From the NCBI GenBank assembly GCA_041399065.1, contig JAWKTN010000003.1, forward strand, positions 992,001-1,056,000: a DNA stretch of 64,000 nucleotides, written 5' to 3'. Under the pieces are notes generated by a model. That model was given only the letters and a program-made list of their open reading frames with translations. It made no database searches and had not been told where the DNA came from. Shown here one piece after another: positions 11,301 through 19,603 of the stretch (its first letter is position 1; every line of letters starts with the position of its first letter). This stretch comes from JAGQPD01 sp020426865 (lineage in GTDB: Bacteria; Planctomycetota; Planctomycetia; Pirellulales; Pirellulaceae). The translations under genes were made by a program, and so were the position numbers.

Positions 11301-12536
11301 GACGGTCGGTAACGCGACATTACCGTCTGCCTCCTCACCCAAGTACAGGAGTGCGTTGGCGACACCCGGAAAAATCGCGTGTCGGGCACCGTTGGCCGCC
11401 AGAGTCGCCTGGAACGGCCCATCCCCGTAGTCGACCGGATAGATCGTGATTTGATAGTCCTCTGCCTCGCCGGAATCGCGAGTTGCCGTCGCGGAGTTCA
11501 AGTTGTCGCCATCGTTGTCCGTGATACGTACCCGCATGAAGGTCGTGCCAGGTGTGGCCGTTTGCGGCACATTGATGGTGAAAGCGTTATTGCCGTTAGC
11601 CACGACGGCATTGGTGATCACGCGTTCGCCGGCATCATTGAAATCGCCGTCAATGTTGTAGTCGACCCAGGCACTGATGATCGATCCGACCGTTGAGTGG
11701 ACATTGGCACCGATGTTGAGGTCCACTGCGAATCCCGGAGCAAAACGATTGGCGTTCACCGCGTCGGCTTCATCGTCGGCGCCGTAGGTATCGTCGCCTT
11801 GCGCATTGGCGGAGGAATTGGCCACGCTTTCGGCATCGAATGCGCCGTTCAGCCGTGATTGTGGAATTCCGGTCGCTGAATTGGTGTGTTCGGCGGTCCC
11901 ATACGACGCGGGAGCGTCACCGAAGTCTTTTTCATTTTCCGCGGTTACGTTGATGATCGTGAACCGTGGAGCCGCGGCTGGGTCCGCTCCGTCGTTTACG
12001 TCAACGCGAATCGTGCGGCTGCCCGCGGGGCTGTCCGAGGAATTTCCATACGCCAACGACTCCAGCAACCGATCGACCGCTGTGGGAGTTGCCGATGCAT
12101 TCAGGCTGACGTTCAAGCTGCTGCCGCTTGAGCCACCAGACATGGTACCGATCTGCACGCCTCCGTAGGAGATGTTCGACCCGCTGACGGTAATGTCGTC
12201 GGTAGTGGTGCCTGTGCCGTTGTCGGTATTGATGACCGTCAGGTTATCTTGGGCACTCCCCCCGGCGGAGTAGCTGACCGTGACTGAGCCGCCATTGAAA
12301 TTCGGTCCGTCGTCGATCAAAAAGACGTTGCTGTCGATAACTTGGGGGGCGGTGTTTACGGTGTTCTCGTTGTACGTTACGTTTGGTGCCAACCCTAACA
12401 GTATCGGGCTGGTTGCGAGCAATTGGCGACCTTCGAGGGTCTCTGTCCCCATCGTACGCTTACCGCGGCGCTGTTGACGTTGGCGAAACCTTGATAGCAG
12501 ATTCGACTTGCGATTGTTCGCGTTCTTTCTCAACAT
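5400..12536 (-). CDS. Giant secreted GEVED-repeat protein (2378 aa)
   Basis: The N-terminus is strongly basic and ends in TLEGRQLLA, the LExRxLLA-type motif found at the start of many large planctomycete secreted proteins; there is no classical signal peptide. A cadherin/RTX-adhesin-like segment follows (about residues 45-200). Eight GEVED modules come next, each opening with DFGDAP/DYGDAP, carrying AWIDFN(N/K)(D/N)G and closing with GE(V/I/A)EDY. Then come an SdrD/SpaA-like beta-sandwich (GRKFEDRNLDGVRNPGEP), a pre-peptidase C-terminal (PPC) domain (ESNDTLATAQE...) and a ninth GEVED unit. Two carbohydrate-binding-like modules (FDFG...RDRGAP) match those of the 1-1973 protein. The tail contains GPDSRTID and ends in an acidic, leucine-rich segment. 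A large structural or adhesive surface protein is inferred. It is flanked by a good promoter, RBS and terminator. Confidence 0.9.
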   Translation of the reverse strand: MLRKNANNRKSNLLSRFRQRQQRRGKRTMGTETLEGRQLLATSPILLGLAPNVTYNENTVNTAPQVIDSNVFLIDDGPNFNGGSVTVSYSAGGSAQDNLTVINTDNGTGTTTDDITVSGSNISYGGVQIGTMSGGSSGSSLNVSLNASATPTAVDRLLESLAYGNSSDSPAGSRTIRVDVNDGADPAAAPRFTIINVTAENEKDFGDAPASYGTAEHTNSATGIPQSRLNGAFDAESVANSSANAQGDDTYGADDEADAVNANRFAPGFAVDLNIGANVHSTVGSIISAWVDYNIDGDFNDAGERVITNAVVANGNNAFTINVPQTATPGTTFMRVRITDNDGDNLNSATATRDSGEAEDYQITIYPVDYGDGPFQATLAANGARHAIFPGVANALLYLGEEADGNVALPTVLVDAEFDAPDAGEGQTTDHFPDEVNAVNVADQGVRFDTPLAAGTAAQISVLVGGSAGILDAWIDFDNNGTFDPINEKLNFNEGPVVTTGLQARTFTVPATAVTGQPSNARFRLSTAGGLLPTGQAQDGEVEDYSVFLAEPIDFGDAPASYGSASHDIIAGFHLGSLVDVDTGDWHDGTDDNGNASDDDLQGFGDDDDGVVLGELRYGTEATVTVTASAPGLLHAWFDFNNNGMFDVAEQVFADTPLVAGANVLNFNMPIQGGGFVGDSYARFRFTQTFTGIGPTGPISERGEVEDYKVALKDALDFGDLDASYGNASHRYSGLTIGATWDAELATQASAMADGDDTDTGVDPYNIPDDEDGVTINNLAGVLVAGGSDDNPFNQVNVNASGAGELSAWVDFNHDGAFGAGEKVLDAVAVPAGTTSHTITVPTSATLGGTAVRFRLVASGTGSIGATGEVNSGEVEDYVFEVVGLDFGDLPDDNKGTSAIGHDGLPDYPVRRTNDVTFPTAFGPAHFVPAIPKLFLGNSVTLENDGQPSSNADQDVGDDGVDFDFIANSNVTPIVYGRMDNKVEVTVTDVDLAGANLDGWIDFNKNGVFTDPGEQIFASVSVTNGSNVLTYTVPNWASGLIIGDTFARFRLSTAGGLPSEVGTGDATSYAYDGEIEDYKVFVYGADYGDAHDVAGKYATLIASNGAGHLVDDGSSNDGIGEANHTLLLGDPTLNAGRVDVEANGQPSPFDTATLDDSTGPAADDEDGVVFNTPLAAGQPMKITVYASQAGKLDAFFDWNDDGDWDEPGEEVFDSLVLAAGANTLTVNVDPLVVAGNNITSRFRISPIGSPNLGSTGLAFSIGEVEDYTTIAVPPRDYGDAPASYGSASHTLVPSASFPILGPSVDVDTGDWHNGTDTSTMALDDDNEGFVPDDEAGVTWVAGDVRRGESFDIQVTVANATGRLNAWFDWNENGVFAGAEQVFTDVVLGVGTHTLTVNVPANARTVENPGAAGATYARFRIDTAGGLGATGLAPDGEVEDYKFLVNQAYDYGDAPDLPYETDLIGPVTLNPARHLLHVTPNLYLGAGVDSELDGQPSVIADGDDTDSVNPSANDLADDEDGVVFKDVLTRGLVSTIDVILPALSPGGILNAWIDFDASGTFDPAENLFGNQPVVAGTNTLTFLVPASATLVDSYARFRLSTAGSLTPAGTAADGEIEDYRVSIHDPISITGRKFEDRNLDGVRNPGEPYLAGWDIQLLDEDNNVLSTATTINVGPDPDTQHGIYTFTNVRPLTTYRVREVINASPLFNNWVATAPDFTGGSGLLLEIESNDTLATAQEIPQSTFQVGNQFNTQDSKVARHVTISGKGDGSVDHYELVVPQDNTRVVLDIDFGDQAGSPATSFDSYLELFTDTGTLITLNDDSLISDGAGGSTSGLDSFIDTTLDSGTYIIRVSDLINTTIATGKTYNLQVSLYDSPYELFQAPGANATGIDFGNRLRESDFGDAPNSYQTVVASNGPRHQITNLYLGSSVDSDLDGQPTAAADGDDVDAFFTAPDDVANDDDGVILAALIPGAAAHPVTVLASQTGGYLNAWIDFNKDGDFADAGEKIFTDVALVGGANNLTFPVPAAASGPTYARFRLSTQTGLGPGGFALDGEVEDYRVNVTAAQPLRFDFGPTGSPIESGYNLVSKATVYPGAGFGWSTGTVDDRDRGAPTDLTRDFGFSTDATFSANVSNGTYNVIATFGDNAFAHNNVGVFVEGNQVDTVSTTAGQFVTRTYVGVPVVDGKLDLRIAALPGGTTAVINALQIVPTVATYAYDFGTAGSPVAPGYTQVTPTSVLTGPAQFGWGIGNVVSARDRGAPDNLNRDFNFTSSGTFSANVANGTYFVSLTFGDNAFGHDFMQFIAEGTNLGTFSTTAGSFQTVTTTVAVTDGQFNLNLNDLGGADPFAVINRLELNQIGPDSRTIDSVFGEDDLDLFGLL

Positions 12537-12547
12537 GGCTCATCAAA

Positions 12548-12553
12548 CTCCTT
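12548..12553 (-). promoter_or_regulatory. Shine-Dalgarno site of the giant gene
   Basis: AAGGAG on the minus strand lies 11 bases before the ATG at 12536 and supports that start. Few genes in this window have such a clear site. Confidence 0.65.
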
Positions 12554-12613
12554 GAGGCGTGGGGCTCGTTTTGCTGCGACATGACAGCAACTGGGCAAAC
12601 TCAATGTCGTAAC

Positions 12614-12619
12614 ATTATA
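12614..12619 (-). promoter_or_regulatory. Probable -10 box of the giant gene
   Basis: A perfect TATAAT on the minus strand lies about 80 bases upstream of the ATG in an AT-rich stretch. No good -35 is present at 17-bp spacing; TTGGTT occurs at 15 bp. The start of transcription is inferred only. Confidence 0.45.
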
Positions 12620-13150
12620 AACAATTTCAACCAAAACCAAATCTCAACCTGATACAACGGCTGCGCAATGCACAATTCCGGTTCAGCCGATTGCTAGAAT
12701 AACCGAGATAGAAATGCTGTCAATGTCTTGGCAATAGTTTTTTTTGATGAAGTTTGCGCAAACCCCACAATCCGAACCTCATCATGGCAAATCTCGCTGA
12801 AATCGCCCGGAATGCGTTTTGTGCAAGTAAAAGCGGTCCGATTCCAGATGTTATTCCCCCAATACCCGTTTCTTGCTGGTCCATTTCGTCGACGAAGATT
12901 ACACTAACAATTGGAATCTCGCGGCTGCCGGCTGGGTGTTTTCAGCGGGTTTGTGTTGAAACCATTGCGGGTTCTGACCAGCGTTGGACGCCCTGCACAC
13001 CCCCTCGAATGGGTTGGATTCGTGTGGCCATTGGTGGTATTTTTGGCAGGGTTGGGCCGAATCCCGTTGTTCGGCGGTGGTGTCGGCAGGTAGGGTTGGC
13101 GGTGTCGTCGTTGTGGAATTGTCATTGAGACCGATTGGGCGCCACCGCAT

Positions 13151-14647
13151 ATGAAATCGGCCAGCCAGGGATTGAAACGCCAAGCGGCGTTGGTGGTGCT
13201 GGGAGATGCGATCTCGTTTGCGGCTTCGTTCGTTTCGTCGATGCTGTTGGCGCGGGTCATTGCCTTGGAGACGATGGGAAGTTGGCAGCAGGTCGCGTAT
13301 TTAACGACAATGTGGGCCTCGGTGTTGGAGATGGGGATCAGCACATCGGTTTACCGTTTTTGGGTCCGGTTTCCCGATGCGGAACGGGCCGTGTTCGCTC
13401 GGATGTTGATCGCGGGAACGGCCACGTGCGGCGTGGTGGCGATGGCATCGTTGGCGGTAGCGGCCCCTGTTTTGAGCCAGTTGTACGGCAACCGCGAGTT
13501 ATTGACATTGTTGTTGATTGGTGTTGCGATTCCCGGCGTGCGGATTCCCTTGCAGTTGATTCGGCCGGTAATGATATGCCAGGGGGCATCGCTACGGGCC
13601 ACGATGGTAGAGACGGTGTTGTCGGTAGCCACAACGTTGGCGCTTGTTGTGCCTTGCATGATGGGGAGATCGCTCGCATATGCGTTGGTTATGCGGGTAT
13701 TGATCACGTTACCGTTTCTAGTGTTGATACCGTTGGTTTTTGCGGGAGTATTGCAGCGAGCGGGCCGGTGGTGGAGTCGAGCGATATTTGCGGAGGTATG
13801 GGGGTATTTATGGCCGATACAGATCGCGCGGATATCGGGGCATCTGGTAAATTATCTGGATAAGGTGGTGATGTCGGTGGTGGCGGGTCCGGGTCCGTTT
13901 GCGATCTACAGTTTAGGGGCCAGGGAAATTCCGTTCATTGGTCAGATTGGCAGTTCGATTTCGAGTGTGTTGATACCGCGGTTGATCAGCGACATTGATG
14001 AGCAGAATTGGGGGGAGGTCAAGCGGCGATGGGCGGCGGCGTGCACCAGTACGGCGATGTTGACCTATCCGATAGCGACCTTTTGTATGGTCCAAGCGGT
14101 GCCGATCATGCGATTATTGTTTTCGGATGTATACCGGGAGAGTGCGATACCGTTTCGCATTTTTGCGGCGACGACGATCTTGCGGGTCGTGGAGTATGCA
14201 AGTCTGGCGAAGGCGATGGGGCGGACGGATTTGATTATGCGATCGTCGTTTATATCGGGAGGCGCGTTGTTGTTGTTGGCGCCGTTGTTGGGGTGGTGGT
14301 GGGGGCCGATGGGGATGGCGATGGCGGTATTGCTGGCGCACGTTTCCAATGCCGGCTACCTATTGACAAGTTATTGGCGGCAGATTCCCGGTTCGCTGCA
14401 CACGTTTTATCCATGGCCAAGGCTGTTGACCATCTTAGGGCTGGCGATGTCGGTGCACATCGCGAGCGGTTACCTGATGGGGGGGCGATTGCAAATTGAC
14501 GAGGAGGGCCGGTTTATCTTGTTGGCAGCTAAGTTGGCGATATTGTTTGTTCCAGGGGCGGCGGTCTATCTGATTGGGCTGCATCTGCTGGGGTACCTGC
14601 AATGGGGGCATCGTTGGTGGTCGAAGGCTCGGTGGCGGTTATCATGA
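13151..14647 (+). CDS. Oligosaccharide flippase (Wzx/MATE-like polysaccharide exporter)
   Basis: This 498-residue, very hydrophobic protein has roughly 12-14 membrane spans and the layout of the PST/Wzx branch of the MOP superfamily: an N-terminal LGDAISFAASFVSSMLLARV-type first helix, then GSWQQVAYL and EMGISTSVYRF. These proteins flip lipid-linked oligosaccharide repeat units across the inner membrane. It is the first gene of the polysaccharide locus. Its TGA overlaps the ATG of the next gene (ATGA at 14644-14647), which suggests translational coupling. The ATG start is used although no strong Shine-Dalgarno precedes it. Confidence 0.85.
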   Translation: MKSASQGLKRQAALVVLGDAISFAASFVSSMLLARVIALETMGSWQQVAYLTTMWASVLEMGISTSVYRFWVRFPDAERAVFARMLIAGTATCGVVAMASLAVAAPVLSQLYGNRELLTLLLIGVAIPGVRIPLQLIRPVMICQGASLRATMVETVLSVATTLALVVPCMMGRSLAYALVMRVLITLPFLVLIPLVFAGVLQRAGRWWSRAIFAEVWGYLWPIQIARISGHLVNYLDKVVMSVVAGPGPFAIYSLGAREIPFIGQIGSSISSVLIPRLISDIDEQNWGEVKRRWAAACTSTAMLTYPIATFCMVQAVPIMRLLFSDVYRESAIPFRIFAATTILRVVEYASLAKAMGRTDLIMRSSFISGGALLLLAPLLGWWWGPMGMAMAVLLAHVSNAGYLLTSYWRQIPGSLHTFYPWPRLLTILGLAMSVHIASGYLMGGRLQIDEEGRFILLAAKLAILFVPGAAVYLIGLHLLGYLQWGHRWWSKARWRLS

Positions 14648-15465
14648 ATCGGAAACTGATAAAGCCGATATCGGTCGCGATAGCCGTCATGGTGGTGGTG
14701 GCCTGTGTAGGTCAGTGGATCTGGGTGGATCGGCCAATACTGTTGACAGCGATTGGTTTGGCGGTCGTTGGTCAGCAGGTGACGTTGTTGTTACTAAACC
14801 GGGTTGTTCGGGGTGACATCGAAGGACATACGGCGCGAATTGTCAACGTGATCGACGCGTACCAGCGTCCGTTACGTCGGATTCGTCCTCGATTGCCATT
14901 GCCTCCGCTGCGAGTCCCAGGGGACTGGACCATAACGCCCGATGTGGCAGAGATCTTGATCGACGAGATATGTGATTCGAAGCCGCAATGCGTTGTTGAA
15001 TTGGGATCGGGCGTGTCATCGCTGATTATTGGTTACGCATTGGAGCAGTCCGGAGGCGGACATTGTTATTCCCTCGAGCACGACGCGGCATATGCAAGGG
15101 CGTCATCGGAGTTGATTGCCCGGCACGGGCTGGCGGACTATGTGACCGTGATACACGGAGCAATAAGCGACTATGAGATTAACGGACGTCCGGGTTGTTG
15201 GTACGAGAGAATCGCTTGGGATTCGATCGACGACATCGACCTGTTGTTCGTTGACGGACCGCCTGCGTCGATCGCAAGCGCGGCACGCTATCCGGCTTTA
15301 CCTTTGTTATTTGATCGGCTTAACAGTCCTTGCGTTGTCATCATGGATGATGGTGAAAGAGAGAGCGACGTGCTGACAGTTGTTCGCTGGTGCCAGGAGT
15401 TTGCAGCTTTGGCCTGCGAGTATATTGCAACACAGAAGGGGGCCTTTCGTTTGCGGAAGGGGTAG
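14644..15465 (+). CDS. Membrane-anchored class I SAM methyltransferase
   Basis: The chosen start is the ATG at 14644, which overlaps the flippase stop (ATGA); an upstream GTG frame lies inside the flippase. Two N-terminal hydrophobic spans (ISVAIAVMVVVACVGQWIWV; LLTAIGLAVVGQQVTLLLL) are followed by a cytosolic methyltransferase domain of the Methyltransf_24 kind. Motif I is VVELGSGVSSLI, the acidic strand-2 end is SLEHD, and the strand-4 region is LLFVDGPP. Position in the locus suggests methylation of a sugar or lipid-linked intermediate at the membrane, but the substrate is unknown. Confidence 0.75.
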   Translation: MNRKLIKPISVAIAVMVVVACVGQWIWVDRPILLTAIGLAVVGQQVTLLLLNRVVRGDIEGHTARIVNVIDAYQRPLRRIRPRLPLPPLRVPGDWTITPDVAEILIDEICDSKPQCVVELGSGVSSLIIGYALEQSGGGHCYSLEHDAAYARASSELIARHGLADYVTVIHGAISDYEINGRPGCWYERIAWDSIDDIDLLFVDGPPASIASAARYPALPLLFDRLNSPCVVIMDDGERESDVLTVVRWCQEFAALACEYIATQKGAFRLRKG

Positions 15466-15488
15466 GTCACATCGTTTGCAAATCGGCA

Positions 15489-16838
15489 ATGGTTTCCAAA
15501 TCAAAAAGTCATCCGCGTGTACTGATCATCGCCGCTGATTTCGCACCGTCAGCGGTCGTCGGTGCTAAACGTCCCACTGTATTTGCCGCGGAATTGTCGC
15601 AACGTGGGCATGACGTGTACGTTGTCACGATGCGTGAAGAATGCTACGAACGTATCGACCCATCCGTTGGGTTGTATGGGATTTCCGAAGACGCAATTGT
15701 GCGGGTGCCGTGTTGCAGTTTATGGCGTCATAGTCGTTGGAACCGACGCCGCTCCCACATATCCAAAATATGGAACAAGGCCGTGCGCGGGATTGCCAGC
15801 ATAACGCAGCCTTTGCTATTGACGGATGTTGCGTTTCCGTGGGGATTGTCTGCTTTGAAGCGAACAGAACAATTGGTGCAGCAAAGTGCGATTGACGTCA
15901 TTTGGGCGACCATCCCCGAACTGAGTGCCGCGTACTTGGCGATGTGCGTTTCCGAACGTACCGGAGTGCCGTACGTTGTTGACGTTCGTGATGTACCAAA
16001 TATTCAGCCAGGGTGTCGGCGTTATTGGTGTTTGCGACGGATATTCGAAAATTGCGCCGGCATAACGTATGTAGCACCACGGCAAGAACAGGCATTGATC
16101 GACCTTTGCGGAGTGAGCCACGAAATGCCTCGAGTGCTGGTACACAACTCGTTGCCAATAGTCACTCAGTCCGATACGCACAACGAGTGGAAGCCTGTAA
16201 CGCCGCCGTACATTGTTCTTCATGGAGGCGCTCTATATGGTGGAGAAAGGGACATCACCGGGGTGATGAAGGCTGTGCGACTCATCAACGAACACGATAA
16301 CATCAAGGTAAGGTTTGACGTGTACGCCGACGCTTCTGAGCATCCGCGATTGCTGCGCGTTGCACGCGAGATCCGCTGCGGCGACTGCGTGGGAATTAGT
16401 GAGGCTTTGCCGCACGTTGAATTCCTGCAGCGGTGTAGGGACGCGCATGCGTTGATTCTCGCAGTGGGCCACAGTCGACTTCATACTGACACTATACCAG
16501 CTAAGCTCTATGATTACTTTGGTGTGAATGTCCCAATACTGGTAGTAGGATCAAAGGACTCAACTTCCGCGCAGCTCGTGTCTGACTTGAAGCGTGGAGT
16601 GGTAGCGGATGACAGTAAGCCGGCGGAGATTCGCGAGGCAATTTTGCAGCTACTCTCAGGCAAGGGTGAACTTGGTGTTCCGCTAGAGTTAAACAGCGGG
16701 AGTGTTAGCCAATTCTCGCGAAAGCAATTGGCGGGCGTATTGTCGGGATTCCTCGGCAATGTATCGCAGCATACTTCTGAACTTTTTGACAGACGTGGGG
16801 ACGTGGCGATGGTGAGAGTGCCGTCGCAGCCGGATTGA
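15489..16838 (+). CDS. Glycosyltransferase, GT4-like (GT-B fold)
   Basis: The start is taken as the ATG at 15489 (MVSKSKSHPRVLIIAADF), 23 bases after the preceding stop; the longer frame would overlap the methyltransferase. The N-terminal domain begins with the usual GT-B opening (RVLIIAADFAPS...GAKRP, FAAELSQRGHDVYVVT). The C-terminal domain has YIVLHGGALYGG for the donor-site loop and HTDTIPAKLYDYFGVNVPILV, matching the IPxKLxxY motif in place of a classical EX7E. About 449 residues. It probably adds one sugar to the lipid-linked repeat unit in the cytoplasm. Donor and acceptor cannot be told. Confidence 0.75.
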   Translation: MVSKSKSHPRVLIIAADFAPSAVVGAKRPTVFAAELSQRGHDVYVVTMREECYERIDPSVGLYGISEDAIVRVPCCSLWRHSRWNRRRSHISKIWNKAVRGIASITQPLLLTDVAFPWGLSALKRTEQLVQQSAIDVIWATIPELSAAYLAMCVSERTGVPYVVDVRDVPNIQPGCRRYWCLRRIFENCAGITYVAPRQEQALIDLCGVSHEMPRVLVHNSLPIVTQSDTHNEWKPVTPPYIVLHGGALYGGERDITGVMKAVRLINEHDNIKVRFDVYADASEHPRLLRVAREIRCGDCVGISEALPHVEFLQRCRDAHALILAVGHSRLHTDTIPAKLYDYFGVNVPILVVGSKDSTSAQLVSDLKRGVVADDSKPAEIREAILQLLSGKGELGVPLELNSGSVSQFSRKQLAGVLSGFLGNVSQHTSELFDRRGDVAMVRVPSQPD

Positions 16839-16852
16839 AATGTGTTTGAGAA

Positions 16853-18220
16853 ATGACTAGAAGACTTTATGCGCGTCCACTCGGGGAGAGGATTGGCGAA
16901 GCCGATAGCGGAGGCGTCGGGAATCGCGCGCGCAGGCAGTCGGATTTAAATCGCAGAATCCCTTTGACGTTGTGGTTGGTTTTAGTTGCTCTCTCGGTTT
17001 TGAACCTAAACGTTGTCGCACACAGTTATTTTGGCAAGGAGAAGTACTTAACCATACCAACACAACTCGTAGGTATCGTGTGCCTGTTTTATGGTATAAA
17101 TCGCAGTTTAGCGGTTTCCCGTGAGCTGTGTTGGGCGGTCGGGAGCGTGTTGTGGTATTGTGCTTACGGTGCGTTGGTCAGTCCTCATATGCGGGATGCC
17201 GACCTTGACTTGCTCCGGTCATTCCTGACAAACGCGTTGTTGTTGGTGTGTACGTGTCGGATCACTTACTTCGTAACGGCGGGGCGTAAATTGTGGCGAG
17301 AACGACTGTTGTGGCTGACGTACGTGATGGGATTTCTTGCGACGGTTTCCGTCTTTCTGGGGTTCTTTGTGGCGGGATGGCAGGAATCCGTTTCTACAAG
17401 TGGCTACAGACAAGCGGGCGTTTTCGTCAATCCGAATACCGCGTCATTCCAAGTACTTTTCTTCATTGCGACAGGATTTGCGTTGGCGGCTTCAAGAGCG
17501 CGAGTACATTGGGTCACGGCTACGTTGTTGATTGCGGCGCCGGCGATTCTCGCGACGAGCTCACGGACTGGTATAATAGGATTTTTGTCCATCCCGTTGG
17601 GGTTGGCCGTAATTGCGTTTCCCGGCAGAAATACGAATCGAGCCATCATTACCATCTTGGTTTCGGCATTGATAGTCGGTGGCGGACTTGCATATGGGTA
17701 CCGCAAGGCTGCCAACGTTGACCAAGCCAAGCGAATTCGCGAGACAATTGCGTTGGTCAGTCTTGCGGTTAATGGCAAGCTCGATCGCGAAAACACGAGT
17801 GCGCGTACTATCATTTTTTCTCGTGCGATTGAGATGATAAGGTATGCGCCGATTACTGGTAACGGGTTTGGGCGAATGTCCAGAATGCCGGGGCTCGGGG
17901 TCGGACCGCACAACATGTTTCTGCTATTTCTCGGCGAGGTTGGCGTGTTGGGCACCATTCCAATTGTAATAGCGGCCTACTGTTATTTGAAACTTGGGCA
18001 TCATACCGACGTGCGATGGCAAAAGGTGATGGTTCTCGGCTATTTTGCGTGCGAGTTTTTGTCAAGTATGACTTCACACAACGTTTTTACCGATCGACCT
18101 GCGACTTGCATGCTTGGAGTTTCGCTAGGCATTCTCCATTCATCGGAAACCGACATCCGATCCGTACTGGAAAGACGACGTCGCGCGGGAAGGACGGTTC
18201 CCACGGAGCAATCCGAATGA
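16853..18220 (+). CDS. O-antigen ligase/polymerase family protein (Wzy/WaaL-like)
   Basis: The 455-residue protein has about ten membrane spans and a large periplasmic loop. The Wzy_C-type region is visible: TSSRTGIIGFLSIPLG, then, after a hydrophilic segment, ITGNGFGRMS followed by GPHNMFLLFLGEVGVLG, the conserved G-x-G-F-G ... H-N-x-x-L pattern. Members join lipid-linked repeat units into a polymer or ligate the chain to an acceptor. With a Wzx-like flippase at the head of the locus, a Wzx/Wzy-type route is likely. Its TGA overlaps the next ATG (18217-18220). Confidence 0.8.
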   Translation: MTRRLYARPLGERIGEADSGGVGNRARRQSDLNRRIPLTLWLVLVALSVLNLNVVAHSYFGKEKYLTIPTQLVGIVCLFYGINRSLAVSRELCWAVGSVLWYCAYGALVSPHMRDADLDLLRSFLTNALLLVCTCRITYFVTAGRKLWRERLLWLTYVMGFLATVSVFLGFFVAGWQESVSTSGYRQAGVFVNPNTASFQVLFFIATGFALAASRARVHWVTATLLIAAPAILATSSRTGIIGFLSIPLGLAVIAFPGRNTNRAIITILVSALIVGGGLAYGYRKAANVDQAKRIRETIALVSLAVNGKLDRENTSARTIIFSRAIEMIRYAPITGNGFGRMSRMPGLGVGPHNMFLLFLGEVGVLGTIPIVIAAYCYLKLGHHTDVRWQKVMVLGYFACEFLSSMTSHNVFTDRPATCMLGVSLGILHSSETDIRSVLERRRRAGRTVPTEQSE

Positions 18221-19596
18221 CGCAACCGACAAACCCCTCGAGACGGCGAATGTCGTGGTTGTGTTACGCAAAGGGAATGGCGTACCGACAACGTTGTCGG
18301 CTGGCGGGACATGATTGGCCTGGGCTTATCGAAGAGTACGAGAACGTTTACGACAAACGGTCTAAGCAAGAGATCACGGAAGAATACCTAAGTCGAGTTT
18401 TGTTGCATTGTCTGAAAAATGTCCCTTTTTTCCGAGAGAACTTACAGATTTCGCCCAGCCAGGTGGAATCGGACCCACGAGAGGCTCTGCGGCAGTTTCC
18501 AATTCTCACTCGTGATGTTGTGCGAGGATGCCATGATCAGTTGAAGTCGGAAGATCTACGTACACGGAAATGGTATTACAATACTTCCGGAGGAACAACG
18601 GGCGAGCCTTTGAGGTTAATTCAGGACAAATGGTTCTACGATGTATCGACCGCAACGGCACTATACTATTCGAGGCTTCTCGGACGAAATATTGGCGAAC
18701 CGGAGCTACTCATATGGGGATCTGAGCGGGATGTTTTCGGCGAGCGAAAATCGATTCGATCGAGGTTCGACCATTGGCTGATGGGAACGCGAGCGGTCAA
18801 TGCTTTCGCCTTTGGTCGCGCGGAAATGTTGCGCGCCATCCGACTAATGAATCGCCAAAGGCCTAGGCTCATAGTCGCTTACGCGCAGGCAGTATTCGAA
18901 TTGGCGAGATTTGTCGACATGCAGGGGCTCCACGTTGAACCGCAACGAGCAATAGTGACCACGGCAGGCACCTTGTACGGCTTTATGAAAGACACGATTA
19001 GACGAGCTTTTAGTTGCCCTGCCGGAGTTTTTGATCGCTATGGATCGCGAGAAGTAAGCCTTATTGGCTGCGAGCTCCCGGATTCTAACGGATTGGTCGT
19101 GCCCCCATGGCTGAATTACGTCGAAGTGCTTGACGACGACGGCAACCCGGTTGCAGACGGGAATGTTGGAAATATCGTCATCACCAATCTGGCGAATTTT
19201 GCCATGCCACTGGTGCGTTATGTCATTGGCGACCGAGGAAATCTAATGAATCCTGTAGGATGCATCGACGGCGGCCAAAGGCTCGGCACAGTTCGTGGGC
19301 GCATCGTAGATACTTTCAAGGCGGTAGACGGAACGCTTGTGGATGGTGAGTATTTCACGCATCTCATGTACCTTCGCGACTGGGTCAGGTCTTTTCAGGT
19401 AGTCCAGTCGAGCCTGAATTTGGTGACTTTTCGTGTTGTTCGTACCGCGTCGGCAACTCCGCAGGAAGATCTTGATGAAATCAAATCAAAGACCAAGTTG
19501 GCACTAGGAGACGAATGTTCCGTGGTATTTGAATTTGTTGACGACATTTTGCCGAGCAAATCGGGCAAGACACGATACACCATTTCGGAGATTTGA
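18217..19596 (+). CDS. PaaK/CapK-like adenylate-forming enzyme
   Basis: The ATG at 18217 overlaps the previous stop (ATGA) and is preferred to the longer frame that runs back into the polymerase gene. The protein, about 459 residues, resembles the phenylacetate-CoA ligase / coenzyme F390 synthetase family, including CapK proteins of capsule loci. The nucleotide-binding signature YNTSGGTTGEPLRL is clear; later come FDRYGSREVSLIGCEL and a C-terminal domain with GRIVDTFKAVDG and the terminal lysine region SKSGKTRY. The family activates carboxylic acids as acyl-adenylates. In this setting it may supply an acyl or amino-acyl group to decorate the polysaccharide; this is inference. Confidence 0.8.
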   Translation: MTQPTNPSRRRMSWLCYAKGMAYRQRCRLAGHDWPGLIEEYENVYDKRSKQEITEEYLSRVLLHCLKNVPFFRENLQISPSQVESDPREALRQFPILTRDVVRGCHDQLKSEDLRTRKWYYNTSGGTTGEPLRLIQDKWFYDVSTATALYYSRLLGRNIGEPELLIWGSERDVFGERKSIRSRFDHWLMGTRAVNAFAFGRAEMLRAIRLMNRQRPRLIVAYAQAVFELARFVDMQGLHVEPQRAIVTTAGTLYGFMKDTIRRAFSCPAGVFDRYGSREVSLIGCELPDSNGLVVPPWLNYVEVLDDDGNPVADGNVGNIVITNLANFAMPLVRYVIGDRGNLMNPVGCIDGGQRLGTVRGRIVDTFKAVDGTLVDGEYFTHLMYLRDWVRSFQVVQSSLNLVTFRVVRTASATPQEDLDEIKSKTKLALGDECSVVFEFVDDILPSKSGKTRYTISEI

Positions 19597-19603
19597 TTTC
19601 AAG

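Larger units (their letters stand above)
12537..13150. other. Divergent intergenic region between giant gene and polysaccharide locus
   Basis: This 614-bp spacer separates the minus-strand GEVED gene from the plus-strand flippase. The left part is AT-rich and carries the -10 box and RBS of the giant gene. The right part (about 12900-13140) is open in several frames on both strands with no recognisable protein; a 60-residue hydrophobic frame at 12911-13093 (+) is the only candidate and is weak. No clear promoter for the locus was identified. Confidence 0.5.

Noticed and set aside
12754..13128. Plus- and minus-strand frames upstream of the flippase
   Set aside because: They overlap each other on both strands and show low-complexity Pro/Asn/Thr-rich translation without any known domain.
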